From positions 1-52,852 of the forward strand of contig NZ_CAKZKO010000023.1 of NCBI RefSeq assembly GCF_937123705.1: a stretch of 52,852 nucleotides of DNA. The letters are read 5' to 3'. Of this stretch, positions 8,679 through 19,543 are shown one piece after another; within the stretch, counting starts at the first letter, position 1; each line of letters opens with the position of its first letter. Source of the DNA: an uncultured Paraglaciecola sp. (GTDB lineage Bacteria > Pseudomonadota > Gammaproteobacteria > Enterobacterales > Alteromonadaceae). The notes beneath the pieces are model-generated. The model made no database searches, was not told the origin of the DNA, and saw only the letters and a list, made by a program, of their open reading frames with translations. A program made the translations under genes and the position numbers.

Positions 8679-10441
8679 AACGATGGCCCCATCGAAAAAT
8701 GGAAAAACCGCGTACTTCCATAGTCACTTTTGCCTTTGGCTAAATAAAATCGAATTGGACCAATTGGAGAATTCCAAATTGCCCCAAGACCAATTCCAAC
8801 AGCTAGGTCATTGAAAGGTTTTTCAGTCGCATTACCGGCGTCTACAAAAGCAGCAGCTCGCCAATTTTCTGATACAGGATAGGAATACTCGACACTAGCT
8901 ACTGCCAAGTATTGGCCACCGATGAGTTCCTTTTCACCATCTGAATCAATTTCAAAAGGTGATAATGTTTTGTAGTCGAATCCGCGTATGCTTTGATCTC
9001 CCCCTGTGAAAAAACGTAAACTTGAAGGCACTTTGGCAAATTCGTCAGTAATAATCCCCCCGATTTCAGCTCGCCATAAAAAACGGTGTTGTTCGATACT
9101 TCTCACCCATTTAGAAGCAGCCGTCACTCTGAACATATCAATATCAGAGAACAACGAACCGGAAGAAAACTCTGTCGTTAGGGTTTGTTTGTCACCCCAG
9201 TTTATATCTAACCCGCCCCGGCTTCGTAGTCGACTCAAAGTGAATCCTGGGGTCAATAACTGGGTTGTTTGCTTTGGCTCTAGACCTTGGGTGAAAGTTT
9301 CTTGCTCAACTCTAATAAATGCCGAGCGCTGCCAATCCGAATGTTCAATAGTCCAATGACGCGTAGCAGAGATTGACCATTTTTGACTACTCGTATCATT
9401 TTCATTTTGAGCTTGAAATCCACCTTGAAAACTCAAAAAGTTTTGTATGGCATCCTCTAGGGGCACTTTGTAATCTAAAGATACAAACTGTTCTGGAGAA
9501 GAGACAAACACTTCGGCTCCAATAGAATGGCCATTTTTATTAACCCAGGGACGTTTCCATTTTCCAGTAAAACGCGGGCCCACATCAGATGACACGCCAA
9601 TTCCAACATCGAAATTATCTCTCGGTTTATGAGTTAAAATAACCTCTATAGGAACCGCAGCCTGTTTAGCCTCAGAGACTAAGGGCCGTACAACCACGTG
9701 ACGAAAATATTGAGTTTGCTTAAGCTTTTGGTTGAGCAACCCTAGTTTGCGCGCTTCGTAATAATCGCCCGTTTTAAAAGGCAATAAACCCTGAATTAAC
9801 GCTATGGTCCGGTCATCTTTGCCTAGTCTTAAACTCGCAAACTTGTATCGCTCACCGCTATCTACATGCAAGGTAATGTCGGCGACATTGAGAGTTTCAA
9901 ATACTTCTATTTTGCTTTTCTCAAATTTAAAATCAAAGTAACCTCTTGATAAAGCGATGCTTTGAAGTTGTTTTTTTAAATCTTCGTAATCTAAATGTTC
10001 TAAAGGTTTTCCTTCTTTTAGGTTACTCGATTTTATTGAGTCTTGAATTTTTTTATCTTGCGCGGCTTGCCCTATAACTTCTATCGACAACTCTCTAATT
10101 AGTGTTATTGGGCCTAAGTCAATTTTTAACAGCCAATTTTTACGAGGTGATAAAGTACCATTTTCTGTATTAATCGAACCCTCTATACTTACAGTAGCAT
10201 GGTAGTAACCAAAAACTTGAGTAGCGGACTGCACCCTTTCTTGTACATCGTCTTGATATTGCACCAATTGCAACGGCATCGTAGGTATCGGAAGGCTTTC
10301 AATGTGCAATTTAATATTTTTTAAAACCTTTTCATTTTTGACACCTTCAATTTCAAACGCAGCGGCTTGAGCTGTATTTAATATAATTATCAAAAAAGGA
10401 AGTAAAAAAAATGTTTGTACACAGGGCCTAGCAGTTACCAC
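8675..10441 (-). CDS. tamA: outer-membrane assembly protein TamA
   Basis: A BamA/Omp85-family protein of 588 residues (E. coli TamA has 577). A signal peptide (hydrophobic residues 10-24, ending AQA) is followed by POTRA-like domains to about residue 270 and a C-terminal beta-barrel. The barrel carries the family pieces GGDQSIRGFDY and a last strand ending in FFHFSMGPSL. In the outer membrane TamA pairs with TamB, whose gene follows with a four-base overlap. The start is a GTG at 10441 preceded by AAGAGAGA at a suitable distance; no nearby ATG fits better. mutS is transcribed divergently, about 250 bases away. Confidence 0.94.
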   Translation of the reverse strand: MVTARPCVQTFFLLPFLIIILNTAQAAAFEIEGVKNEKVLKNIKLHIESLPIPTMPLQLVQYQDDVQERVQSATQVFGYYHATVSIEGSINTENGTLSPRKNWLLKIDLGPITLIRELSIEVIGQAAQDKKIQDSIKSSNLKEGKPLEHLDYEDLKKQLQSIALSRGYFDFKFEKSKIEVFETLNVADITLHVDSGERYKFASLRLGKDDRTIALIQGLLPFKTGDYYEARKLGLLNQKLKQTQYFRHVVVRPLVSEAKQAAVPIEVILTHKPRDNFDVGIGVSSDVGPRFTGKWKRPWVNKNGHSIGAEVFVSSPEQFVSLDYKVPLEDAIQNFLSFQGGFQAQNENDTSSQKWSISATRHWTIEHSDWQRSAFIRVEQETFTQGLEPKQTTQLLTPGFTLSRLRSRGGLDINWGDKQTLTTEFSSGSLFSDIDMFRVTAASKWVRSIEQHRFLWRAEIGGIITDEFAKVPSSLRFFTGGDQSIRGFDYKTLSPFEIDSDGEKELIGGQYLAVASVEYSYPVSENWRAAAFVDAGNATEKPFNDLAVGIGLGAIWNSPIGPIRFYLAKGKSDYGSTRFFHFSMGPSL

Positions 10442-10688
10442 AACGTCTCTCTTCTAACTCAGTTGTTCTAAAATGAATTACTGGTTCTATTTTTCTATCC
10501 CAAGTATTATTCGTATCATAATGTGAATAATGTAGGTTTTGAGATCTCAGAATAAGTATAACAAAATCCTACACTTATTTTTGTAGTCCCATGTTATTCC
10601 AATTAATAACACAAGTTTCCAGAAAGTTACACAAGCACATTTAAGCTAATAAAAACAACAATTTATAAATATGAGATGCCCGTAAACC

Positions 10689-13271
10689 ATGACCTCAACA
10701 TCACAACACACCCCTATGATGCAACAATACCTGAAGATAAAAGCAGAGCATGCAAATGTATTGCTGTTTTATCGTATGGGTGATTTTTACGAGCTGTTTT
10801 TTGATGATGCCAAAAAGGCTTCTGAATTGTTGGATATTTCATTGACCGCTAGAGGCAAGTCCGGTGGCAATGCTATTCCAATGGCTGGTGTACCTTATCA
10901 TGCGGTAGAGGGTTACTTGGCGCGTTTGGTTAGAATGGGGCAATCGGTAGCCATAGTAGAACAGGTGGGCGATCCGGCAACCAGCAAAGGGCCGGTCGAA
11001 AGGAAAGTACAGCGAATAGTCACCCCAGGCACTGTCTCAGACGAAGCTTTATTAGAAGATAAACAAGACAATATTTTGGCCGCAGTGGTGAGCGTGAAAC
11101 AACACAATAACCAGCAGTTTGGTTATGCCACTTTAGATGTCACCTCAGGCCGCTTTACTTTGTGCGAGCCAAAAGATAGTGATGCCCTTGCAGCTGAGAT
11201 TCAGCGTACTGATCCGGCTGAGCTACTTTACCCAGAAGATTTTGCATTCTTGCATATTATCGAACAACGCAAAGGCCTAAGACGTCGTCCTCAGTGGGAG
11301 TTTGATTTTGATACGGCTAACAAGCAATTAAACCAACAATTTGGCACCAAAGAACTTAGCGGTTTTGGGGTAACAACCAACAAAACAGGCATTTGCGCAG
11401 CCGGTTGCGTGATACAATATGTAAAAGACACGCAAAGAAGCGCCCTGCCCCATATTCGCAGCATAGTGCTTGAAACAGAATCAGCCACGGTTTTAATGGA
11501 TGCCGCCACTAGGCGTAACTTAGAACTCACCCAGAATCTGTCAGGCGGTAAAGAACATACCCTCGCTAGCGTATTAGACAACACCTCTACTCCTATGGGT
11601 AGCCGTTTATTGCAACGCTGGTTACATCGCCCACTCACCGATATTACTCTACTAAAACAGCGCCAGCTCAATATAAAATCATTGCTTAATAGTGATTACC
11701 CTCAGTTACAAACTTACCTTAAACAAGTGGGCGACATGCAGAGAGTTTTGGCACGTTTAGCGCTGCGTTCTGCTAGGCCCAGAGATTTTGCTCGCCTCAG
11801 GCAAGCCTTTATGTTGTTACCCGACATCCAAGGTTTTGTCACTGACCAATCGGCAGAGTCGGCCAACACTGGTTTAATGCAATTGGCCAACCAAATCAGT
11901 CAGTTTCCAAGCTTTGCCGATTTACTCAACAAGGCCATTGAAGACGCGCCCCCTGTACTAATACGCGATGGAGGTGTTATCAAAGCGGGTTACAACGAAG
12001 AGCTGGACGAATTAAGGGCCTTATCAAAAGGGGCCACCGATTATTTAGATGAGCTGGAACAACGGGAAAAAGACCGCACCGGCATTGCCACCTTAAAAGT
12101 GGGATACAACCGAGTACATGGCTATTTTATCGAAGTCAGCCGTAGTTATGCCGACCAAGTACCCGCAGATTATGTACGCAGGCAAACCCTCAAAAATAAC
12201 GAACGCTACATCATTCAGGAATTAAAAGAGCACGAAGACAAAGTGCTCACCAGCCAAAGTAAATCCTTAGCGCTAGAAAAACGTTTATATGATGAGTTGT
12301 TTGATATTTTATTGCCTGAACTAGCCAGTTTAATGCAAAGTGCTGATGCGGTAGCCGAACTTGATGTACTGACTAACTTAGCCGAACGCGCCGAAACGTT
12401 GAACTACCATTGCCCAGAGTTAAGCGAGCAAAGCGGCATTCACTTTGGTCAAGGTCGTCACCCTGTGGTCGAACATGTAATGAAGACCCCTTTTATCGCC
12501 AATCCCATTGCAGTGAATCCACACAGGCGCATGTTAGTGATCACCGGCCCTAACATGGGCGGTAAATCCACTTATATGCGGCAAACAGCCTTAATAGTGC
12601 TTATGGCTTATATTGGTAGTTTTATTCCCGCCGAAAATGCCCAAATTGGCCCAATTGACCGCATTTTTACGCGAATTGGTGCATCTGATGATTTGGCATC
12701 GGGGCGCTCTACTTTTATGGTGGAAATGACCGAAACTGCCAACATCCTTAATAACGCCAGCGCCAATAGCTTAGTACTAATGGATGAAATAGGCCGCGGC
12801 ACTAGCACCTACGATGGTTTGTCATTGGCTTGGGCCTGTGCGGAATATCTAGCCACTAAAATACAATCCTATACTTTATTTGCCACCCACTACTTTGAGC
12901 TCACTCAACTGGCCGAAGACATGCCAGAGCTGGCCAATGTGCATCTTGATGCAGTAGAGCACCAAGAAGCCATACGTTTTATGCATGCCGTTCAAGAAGG
13001 TGCTGCTAACAAAAGTTACGGTTTACAAGTGGCACAACTCGCTGGTGTGCCCAGAAGTGTTATCCAGCGGGCAAAAAGAAAACTAGCCGAGCTTGAAAAC
13101 CAACCAACACCAAGCAACCAAACACTCCCAAGACAAGAGCAGCAACTCGACTTATTAAACGCGGTAGATGATTTGCGTCTTAGCTTGAAACAAATCAATC
13201 CAGACGATCTTAGCCCTAAACAAGCCTTAGAATGCTTATATCAACTAAAAACCTTGGCTGCAGAAGAATAA
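10689..13271 (+). CDS. mutS: DNA mismatch repair protein MutS
   Basis: A full-length 860-residue MutS, the mismatch-recognition ATPase. The N-terminal mismatch-binding motif [17 protein letters not shown] contains the Phe-x-Glu pair that stacks on the mismatch. The core and clamp domains follow, then Walker [10 protein letters not shown] near residue 620, the segment [21 protein letters not shown], Walker [17 protein letters not shown] and the FATHYFELT segment. The C-terminus has the short tetramerisation-type end. The gene stands alone between divergent tamA and the MAPEG gene 39 bases downstream. The start codon sits after a weak ribosome-binding region (GAGATGCCCG). Confidence 0.97.
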   Translation: MTSTSQHTPMMQQYLKIKAEHANVLLFYRMGDFYELFFDDAKKASELLDISLTARGKSGGNAIPMAGVPYHAVEGYLARLVRMGQSVAIVEQVGDPATSKGPVERKVQRIVTPGTVSDEALLEDKQDNILAAVVSVKQHNNQQFGYATLDVTSGRFTLCEPKDSDALAAEIQRTDPAELLYPEDFAFLHIIEQRKGLRRRPQWEFDFDTANKQLNQQFGTKELSGFGVTTNKTGICAAGCVIQYVKDTQRSALPHIRSIVLETESATVLMDAATRRNLELTQNLSGGKEHTLASVLDNTSTPMGSRLLQRWLHRPLTDITLLKQRQLNIKSLLNSDYPQLQTYLKQVGDMQRVLARLALRSARPRDFARLRQAFMLLPDIQGFVTDQSAESANTGLMQLANQISQFPSFADLLNKAIEDAPPVLIRDGGVIKAGYNEELDELRALSKGATDYLDELEQREKDRTGIATLKVGYNRVHGYFIEVSRSYADQVPADYVRRQTLKNNERYIIQELKEHEDKVLTSQSKSLALEKRLYDELFDILLPELASLMQSADAVAELDVLTNLAERAETLNYHCPELSEQSGIHFGQGRHPVVEHVMKTPFIANPIAVNPHRRMLVITGPNMGGKSTYMRQTALIVLMAYIGSFIPAENAQIGPIDRIFTRIGASDDLASGRSTFMVEMTETANILNNASANSLVLMDEIGRGTSTYDGLSLAWACAEYLATKIQSYTLFATHYFELTQLAEDMPELANVHLDAVEHQEAIRFMHAVQEGAANKSYGLQVAQLAGVPRSVIQRAKRKLAELENQPTPSNQTLPRQEQQLDLLNAVDDLRLSLKQINPDDLSPKQALECLYQLKTLAAEE

Positions 13272-13310
13272 AAACATTAAATCACAAAATCACATAAAGA
13301 GAGAATTACT

Positions 13311-13697
13311 ATGGAATTACCCGCAATTGTTAGCATTTTAGCGTTGTTAGAATATATGTTTTTTGGCTTTAGAGTTGGCTTTAGCAGAGTAAAATATAAT
13401 GTTATTGCCCCTGCCGTTTCGGGCAATCCCACATGGGAAAGAATGTATCGCGTCCAACAAAACACCCTAGAGCAATTAATCATATTTTTACCGGCTTTGT
13501 GGATTTTTGCCCATTTTGTCAACCCCGCAGTCGGTGCTGCGATTGGTGTTTTATTTTTAGTCGGTCGACCTATTTATTATGTCAGTTATGTTAAAAACCC
13601 ACGCACCCGCGCCTTAGGTTTTCTATTAGGCTTTTTTGCCAACGTCGCTTTAGCGCTAGGTAGCCTAGGCGGCGCAATGTACAACCTGTTAGCATAG
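13311..13697 (+). CDS. MAPEG family membrane protein
   Basis: A 128-residue protein with four predicted transmembrane helices and the MAPEG (membrane-associated eicosanoid/glutathione metabolism) signature: [14 protein letters not shown], then [24 protein letters not shown] and [26 protein letters not shown] proteins are inner-membrane trimers, some with glutathione transferase activity; bacterial members are mostly uncharacterised. AAGAGAGAAT precedes the ATG. It lies 39 bases after mutS and may be read from the same transcript. The long hairpin at 13718-13766 could end transcription. Confidence 0.88.
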   Translation: MELPAIVSILALLEYMFFGFRVGFSRVKYNVIAPAVSGNPTWERMYRVQQNTLEQLIIFLPALWIFAHFVNPAVGAAIGVLFLVGRPIYYVSYVKNPRTRALGFLLGFFANVALALGSLGGAMYNLLA

Positions 13698-13701
13698 AAA
13701 A

Positions 13702-13770
13702 ATCAATGGGGTCAAAATCAATGGGGTCAGAGCAATTTGAAAATCAACTTGCTCTGACCCCATTGATCAT
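13702..13770. repeat. long palindromic hairpin of the GGGGTCAGAGC type
   Basis: TCAATGGGGTCAGAGCAA at 13718-13735 pairs perfectly with its reverse complement at 13749-13766 around a 13-base loop, and a partial copy (TCAATGGGGTCA) lies just before it at 13703-13714. The TGACCCC core recurs in the repeat cluster at 17.7-18.2 kb and at 25.4 kb. It may be a REP-type element that also terminates the mutS-MAPEG transcript; no strong T-tract follows directly. Confidence 0.7.
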
Positions 13771-13792
13771 ACCTTTTATTTTTTATTAATCT

Positions 13793-13821
13793 TTGTTTGA
13801 TTTGGCAATTTTGCGTATACT
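13793..13821 (+). promoter_or_regulatory. probable pyrG-eno promoter
   Basis: A -35-like TTGTTT (13793-13798), a 17-base spacer and a -10 TATACT (13816-13821) followed by a GC-rich ACTGCGCCG discriminator. It lies about 105 bases before the pyrG ATG, leaving a leader of roughly 95 bases. Confidence 0.45.
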
Positions 13822-13862
13822 ACTGCGCCGTCTGGTCGTGATTTTCAGCTGCGCTTTTTTAG

Positions 13863-16865
<3,003 letters not shown>

Positions 16866-16895
16866 TAACACTGCAAATTTACTCGTTTAGGGTAT

Positions 16896-16929
16896 AAAAT
16901 GGTCAGTCAACGCTGGCCATTTTTATTTT
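16896..16929 (+). terminator. terminator of the pyrG-eno operon
   Basis: AAAATGGTCAG (16896-16906) pairs with CTGGCCATTTT (16913-16923), an 11-bp stem with one G-T pair and a 6-base loop, followed by TATTTTA. Confidence 0.85.
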
Positions 16930-16953
16930 AAGCAGTATCTAAAAAAGCAATCC

Positions 16954-17598
16954 ATGCACATTTCAAACTCCCAACAGGTAGATATTTTTTCTGACGATCA
17001 ACGTCAGCTGCATTATGCTGAACTATGTAATGCCCTGTACGAGCGTGAACTTGCTAGCTTATCCCAACAAAAACTGGCCGATATTAGCCTACTGCAACGG
17101 AAAATAGCCGGCCTAAGGCACCATGTAAAACGGGCAGCATACAGTCTTTTACAACACCAGTCGCCATTACAAGTGGACGTACACAACGCCAGTTGGCAAG
17201 CCAAACAAGCTGCAAAATGTATGGCAAATAACTACGCACCTGAAAAAACACAAGCTTGGTTTACCCACCATACCCAGATTGGTTGCACAATCGCCATTCA
17301 CGTTAAGCAACTTGGCAGTGAACATATAGAACTAGACTCGATAGATAGAATTGAAATACACAACCACAAGGTACACACCAATAAATTCGGCTGGTTTACC
17401 CTTGATGGTGAATTTGCCGAACAAGATGTCAAACAAACAGATGTCCTTAACCTAAGGCTACTCAAACCCACTAAGGCTATATTCACTGCAGCCTGCTGTG
17501 GCCACCGCTGGGATCACAAAAGCAAAGGCCAACAGCGCGCGCTGTCACTGCGCGAATTACTGCTTTCACTTTCTATTAACTGGAAAACCTACCGCTAA
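16954..17598 (+). CDS. conserved hypothetical protein
   Basis: A 214-residue soluble protein that I cannot assign. It has no signal peptide or membrane helix. The N-terminal ~60 residues are helical and charged (QRQLHYAELCNALYERELAS...). The middle has a His-rich strand region (AWFTHHTQIGCTIAIHV, IEIHNHKVHTNKFGWFTLDGEF). A short Cys-His segment, TAACCGHRWDHKSKGQQ, near residue 180 could bind a metal. It follows eno after the eno terminator, so it probably has its own promoter. The last codons (LSINWKTYR) are repeated as a DNA duplication about 640 bases downstream, beyond a repeat cluster. No strong ribosome-binding site precedes the ATG. Confidence 0.6.
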   Translation: MHISNSQQVDIFSDDQRQLHYAELCNALYERELASLSQQKLADISLLQRKIAGLRHHVKRAAYSLLQHQSPLQVDVHNASWQAKQAAKCMANNYAPEKTQAWFTHHTQIGCTIAIHVKQLGSEHIELDSIDRIEIHNHKVHTNKFGWFTLDGEFAEQDVKQTDVLNLRLLKPTKAIFTAACCGHRWDHKSKGQQRALSLRELLLSLSINWKTYR

Positions 17599-17613
17599 GA
17601 ATCAAATGGCCCC

Positions 17614-17700
17614 ACGTCGTTTCCGAATGCTGATATCGGAAACCCTGCGCCTTACCTCCTTAAAGGCACTAGATCTCCGCATGCGCGAAGATGACACGCC
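17614..17700. repeat. degenerate copy of the palindromic repeat family
   Basis: CGTCGTTTCCGAATGCTGAT followed by ATCGGAAACCCTGCGCC is an inverted TTTCCGA...TCGGAAA hairpin with the same flanks as the two longer copies downstream. The stretch then ends in CCGCATGCGCGAAGATGAC, a second palindromic part. It begins within 20 bases of the stop codon of the preceding gene. Confidence 0.65.
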
Positions 17701-17782
17701 ATCAAATGTGAGCGAAATTGATTTGCAAAAAAAAAAGACCTGACCTCAGTGGTTTGAAAAGCACAACGCAACACCCTAGTTG

Positions 17783-17915
17783 TCCGTCGTTTCCGAATTC
17801 TGTTATCGGAAAGCCAGCGCCTTACCGCATTAAAGACACTGGACACCCCATGAGTGAGCATTGCAAGCCATGTAATGTGCTTGAAAAAATAAGGCAAAAC
17901 ACAAGACCTGACCCC
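17783..17915. repeat. 133-bp direct repeat, copy 1
   Basis: This stretch and 18013-18145 align over 133 bases without gaps, with about nine differences by eye. Each copy contains the hairpin TTTCCGA...TCGGAAA, a middle part CCAGCGCCTTA...TTAAAGACA, the segment GCAAGCCATGTAATGTGCTT and an end ACCTGACCCC. The short open frames that run through it are by-products of the repeat. Confidence 0.85.
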
Positions 17916-18012
17916 AGCTGTTTGTGCTCTCCGTGGTTAAAATTCTCTTGCTTTTAAAAGCAAACTGCCAGAAAACCAAAACACAAGACCTAGCTCAAGT
18001 TGTTAGCAATTA

Positions 18013-18145
18013 TCCGTCGTTTCCGAATGCTCTTATCGGAAACCCAGCGCCTTATCGTATTAAAGACATTGGATACCCCATGAGTGAGCATGGCAAGCCA
18101 TGTAATGTGCTTGAAAAAATAAGGCAAAACACAAAACCTGACCCC
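18013..18145. repeat. 133-bp direct repeat, copy 2
   Basis: Second copy of the unit at 17783-17915, offset by exactly 230 bases. It is followed by several short reiterations of TGACCCCACATGTTT (about 18138-18204), which look like local slippage at the repeat end. Confidence 0.85.
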
Positions 18146-18202
18146 ACATGTTTTGACCCCACATGTTTCAAGACCTGACCCCACATGTTTTGACCCCACA
18201 TG

Positions 18203-18240
18203 TTTGCTCTCTCTCTATCAACTGGAAAACTTACCGCTAG
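18203..18240 (+). repeat. duplicated 3' end of the hypothetical gene
   Basis: This stretch closely matches 17562-17599, the final codons of the hypothetical gene; both can be read as LSINWKTYR and stop. The copy has a few third-position changes (CTATCAACTGGAAAACTTAC against CTATTAACTGGAAAACCTAC). It marks the far boundary of the repeat cluster. Confidence 0.75.
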
Positions 18241-18252
18241 AAAAACTAACTC

Positions 18253-18334
<82 letters not shown>

Positions 18335-18365
18335 TCAATCTTTTTGGCTTTCTAGAGCTGGTTAA

Positions 18366-18926
18366 TTAGTTTACTTCACCTTGGTATTTTCTGGCCCAAG
18401 CGCTGTAGTTTATTTCGGGAAGCTCGCAGTCTACGTTTTGGAATTTCCATTGTACTAAGTCATCTGCTAGTTTTTCGCCAAAATCCCAGTTTACTGTGCA
18501 TTTTGGAAATTTTTTCTCGTCTGATGATTCGGTGATGGTAAAGCTATAACCGGTTTCATAGAGTTGGTATTTACCTTTTGCTAATACCTTAGTTTGTATT
18601 GCTTCACTTTTAAGGTTAAAGCAATCTGTGGTGCAACCCTCGGCTGCGATACTAGTTACTTCCAGAGCAGTAAGCTCTCCATCAGCCATATGCCAAATAG
18701 CGGCATCTATTGTTTGGCAGCTATCTTCAGCTAAAGTCACGGCTGCTACTTTATCGTTGCAGAATCCCCAAAAACCTTCTTGTGATATTCCATTACTAGC
18801 CTCTGCACCTCTAAATGCTTCGACTTTAGCTTTGCCAGTTGTTGAAGTTTGTTCTTCAACTGTGTTTTCTGTACAGCCCATTAACGAGCTCAATACTAAT
18901 AGTCCTAAAGGAATGATTTTTTTCAC
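18366..18926 (-). CDS. putative small lipoprotein
   Basis: The best start is a GTG at 18926, preceded at eight bases by GGAG. It gives a 186-residue protein beginning MKKIIPLGLLVLSSLMGC after decoding: a lipoprotein signal peptide with its lipobox Cys about 18 residues in. A longer open frame reaching 19010 lacks this logic. The mature protein has at least seven further Cys, several spaced for disulfides (FCNDKVAAVTLAEDSCQ, EGCTTDCFN, KCTVNWDFGE, NVDCELPE), suggesting a folded periplasmic domain. I do not recognise the family. It is encoded 87 bases after the DUF2059 gene on the same strand and may share its transcript. Confidence 0.65.
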   Translation of the reverse strand: MKKIIPLGLLVLSSLMGCTENTVEEQTSTTGKAKVEAFRGAEASNGISQEGFWGFCNDKVAAVTLAEDSCQTIDAAIWHMADGELTALEVTSIAAEGCTTDCFNLKSEAIQTKVLAKGKYQLYETGYSFTITESSDEKKFPKCTVNWDFGEKLADDLVQWKFQNVDCELPEINYSAWARKYQGEVN

Positions 18927-19013
18927 GATAACTCCATAATTTTGGTTAAGTTTAATTCTGTAAGTTTTTAAAATACATAATCTATATATGATGCAAAGCG
19001 TCCATTTCAAGGG

Positions 19014-19457
19014 CTATTTTTTGGCACCTTTGCTTTTAGTTAAGTATGTATCAAGCTCAGGCAAATTTTTGTAGATAAGCTGGCCTGCCACTGTTGCGCT
19101 CATGGTTGACATTTTTGGCGCTGTTGTTAAAAACTTTTTACCTGTGTCTGTTTTATAAAAAGCCACTAAGTCTTTAAATTCTGCTTCAGTAAATATTTGT
19201 TTATAACGAGCAGCAAGAAACTTTTCATATTCACCGCTTGCCAATACCGTATTTAGCCAAATATCCACCTGTTTTTGTTGGTTTTTATAGCTAGGCTGTT
19301 TTTCGAGTATGCGCTTTTTAAGTTGCTTCTTGTAATTGTCCATGAGCACTTCATTAGTAAACAACTCAACAAATTGTAAACTATAAGGCTTATGTTCAGT
19401 AGCTGCAGCATTTAACGATGTAATAGCAAGCACTAAAAGAAATATTAGGTTTTTCAT
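19014..19457 (-). CDS. DUF2059 domain protein, secreted
   Basis: A 147-residue protein with a signal peptide (MKNLIFLLVLAITSLNAAA) and a helical DUF2059-type domain. The characteristic C-terminal part is FTEAEFKDLVAFYKTDTGKK followed by a short tail. DUF2059 proteins are periplasmic and of unknown function. It lies between the terminator of the 1400-residue gene upstream and the small lipoprotein gene downstream, so it is probably the first gene of a two-gene unit. Confidence 0.8.
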   Translation of the reverse strand: MKNLIFLLVLAITSLNAAATEHKPYSLQFVELFTNEVLMDNYKKQLKKRILEKQPSYKNQQKQVDIWLNTVLASGEYEKFLAARYKQIFTEAEFKDLVAFYKTDTGKKFLTTAPKMSTMSATVAGQLIYKNLPELDTYLTKSKGAKK

Positions 19458-19483
19458 CTGTACCTTTTAATCCTCAAAATAAA

Positions 19484-19505
19484 AAAGGGCCTTGCGGCCC
19501 TTTTA
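19484..19505 (-). terminator. terminator of the large lipoprotein gene
   Basis: AAAAGGGCC (19484-19492), loop TTGC and GGCCCTTTT (19497-19505) form a 9-bp stem. Read on the minus strand it is followed by TTATTTTG. It lies 40 bases beyond the stop codon at 19544. Confidence 0.88.
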
Positions 19506-19543
19506 TGGTTTATTCAATACTAATTCAAATTGTAAAACTCAAA

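Noticed and set aside
17718..18199. Several open frames of 69-84 codons on both strands
   Set aside because: They run through the two copies of the 133-bp repeat, give near-identical peptides from repeat DNA, and lack ribosome-binding sites.
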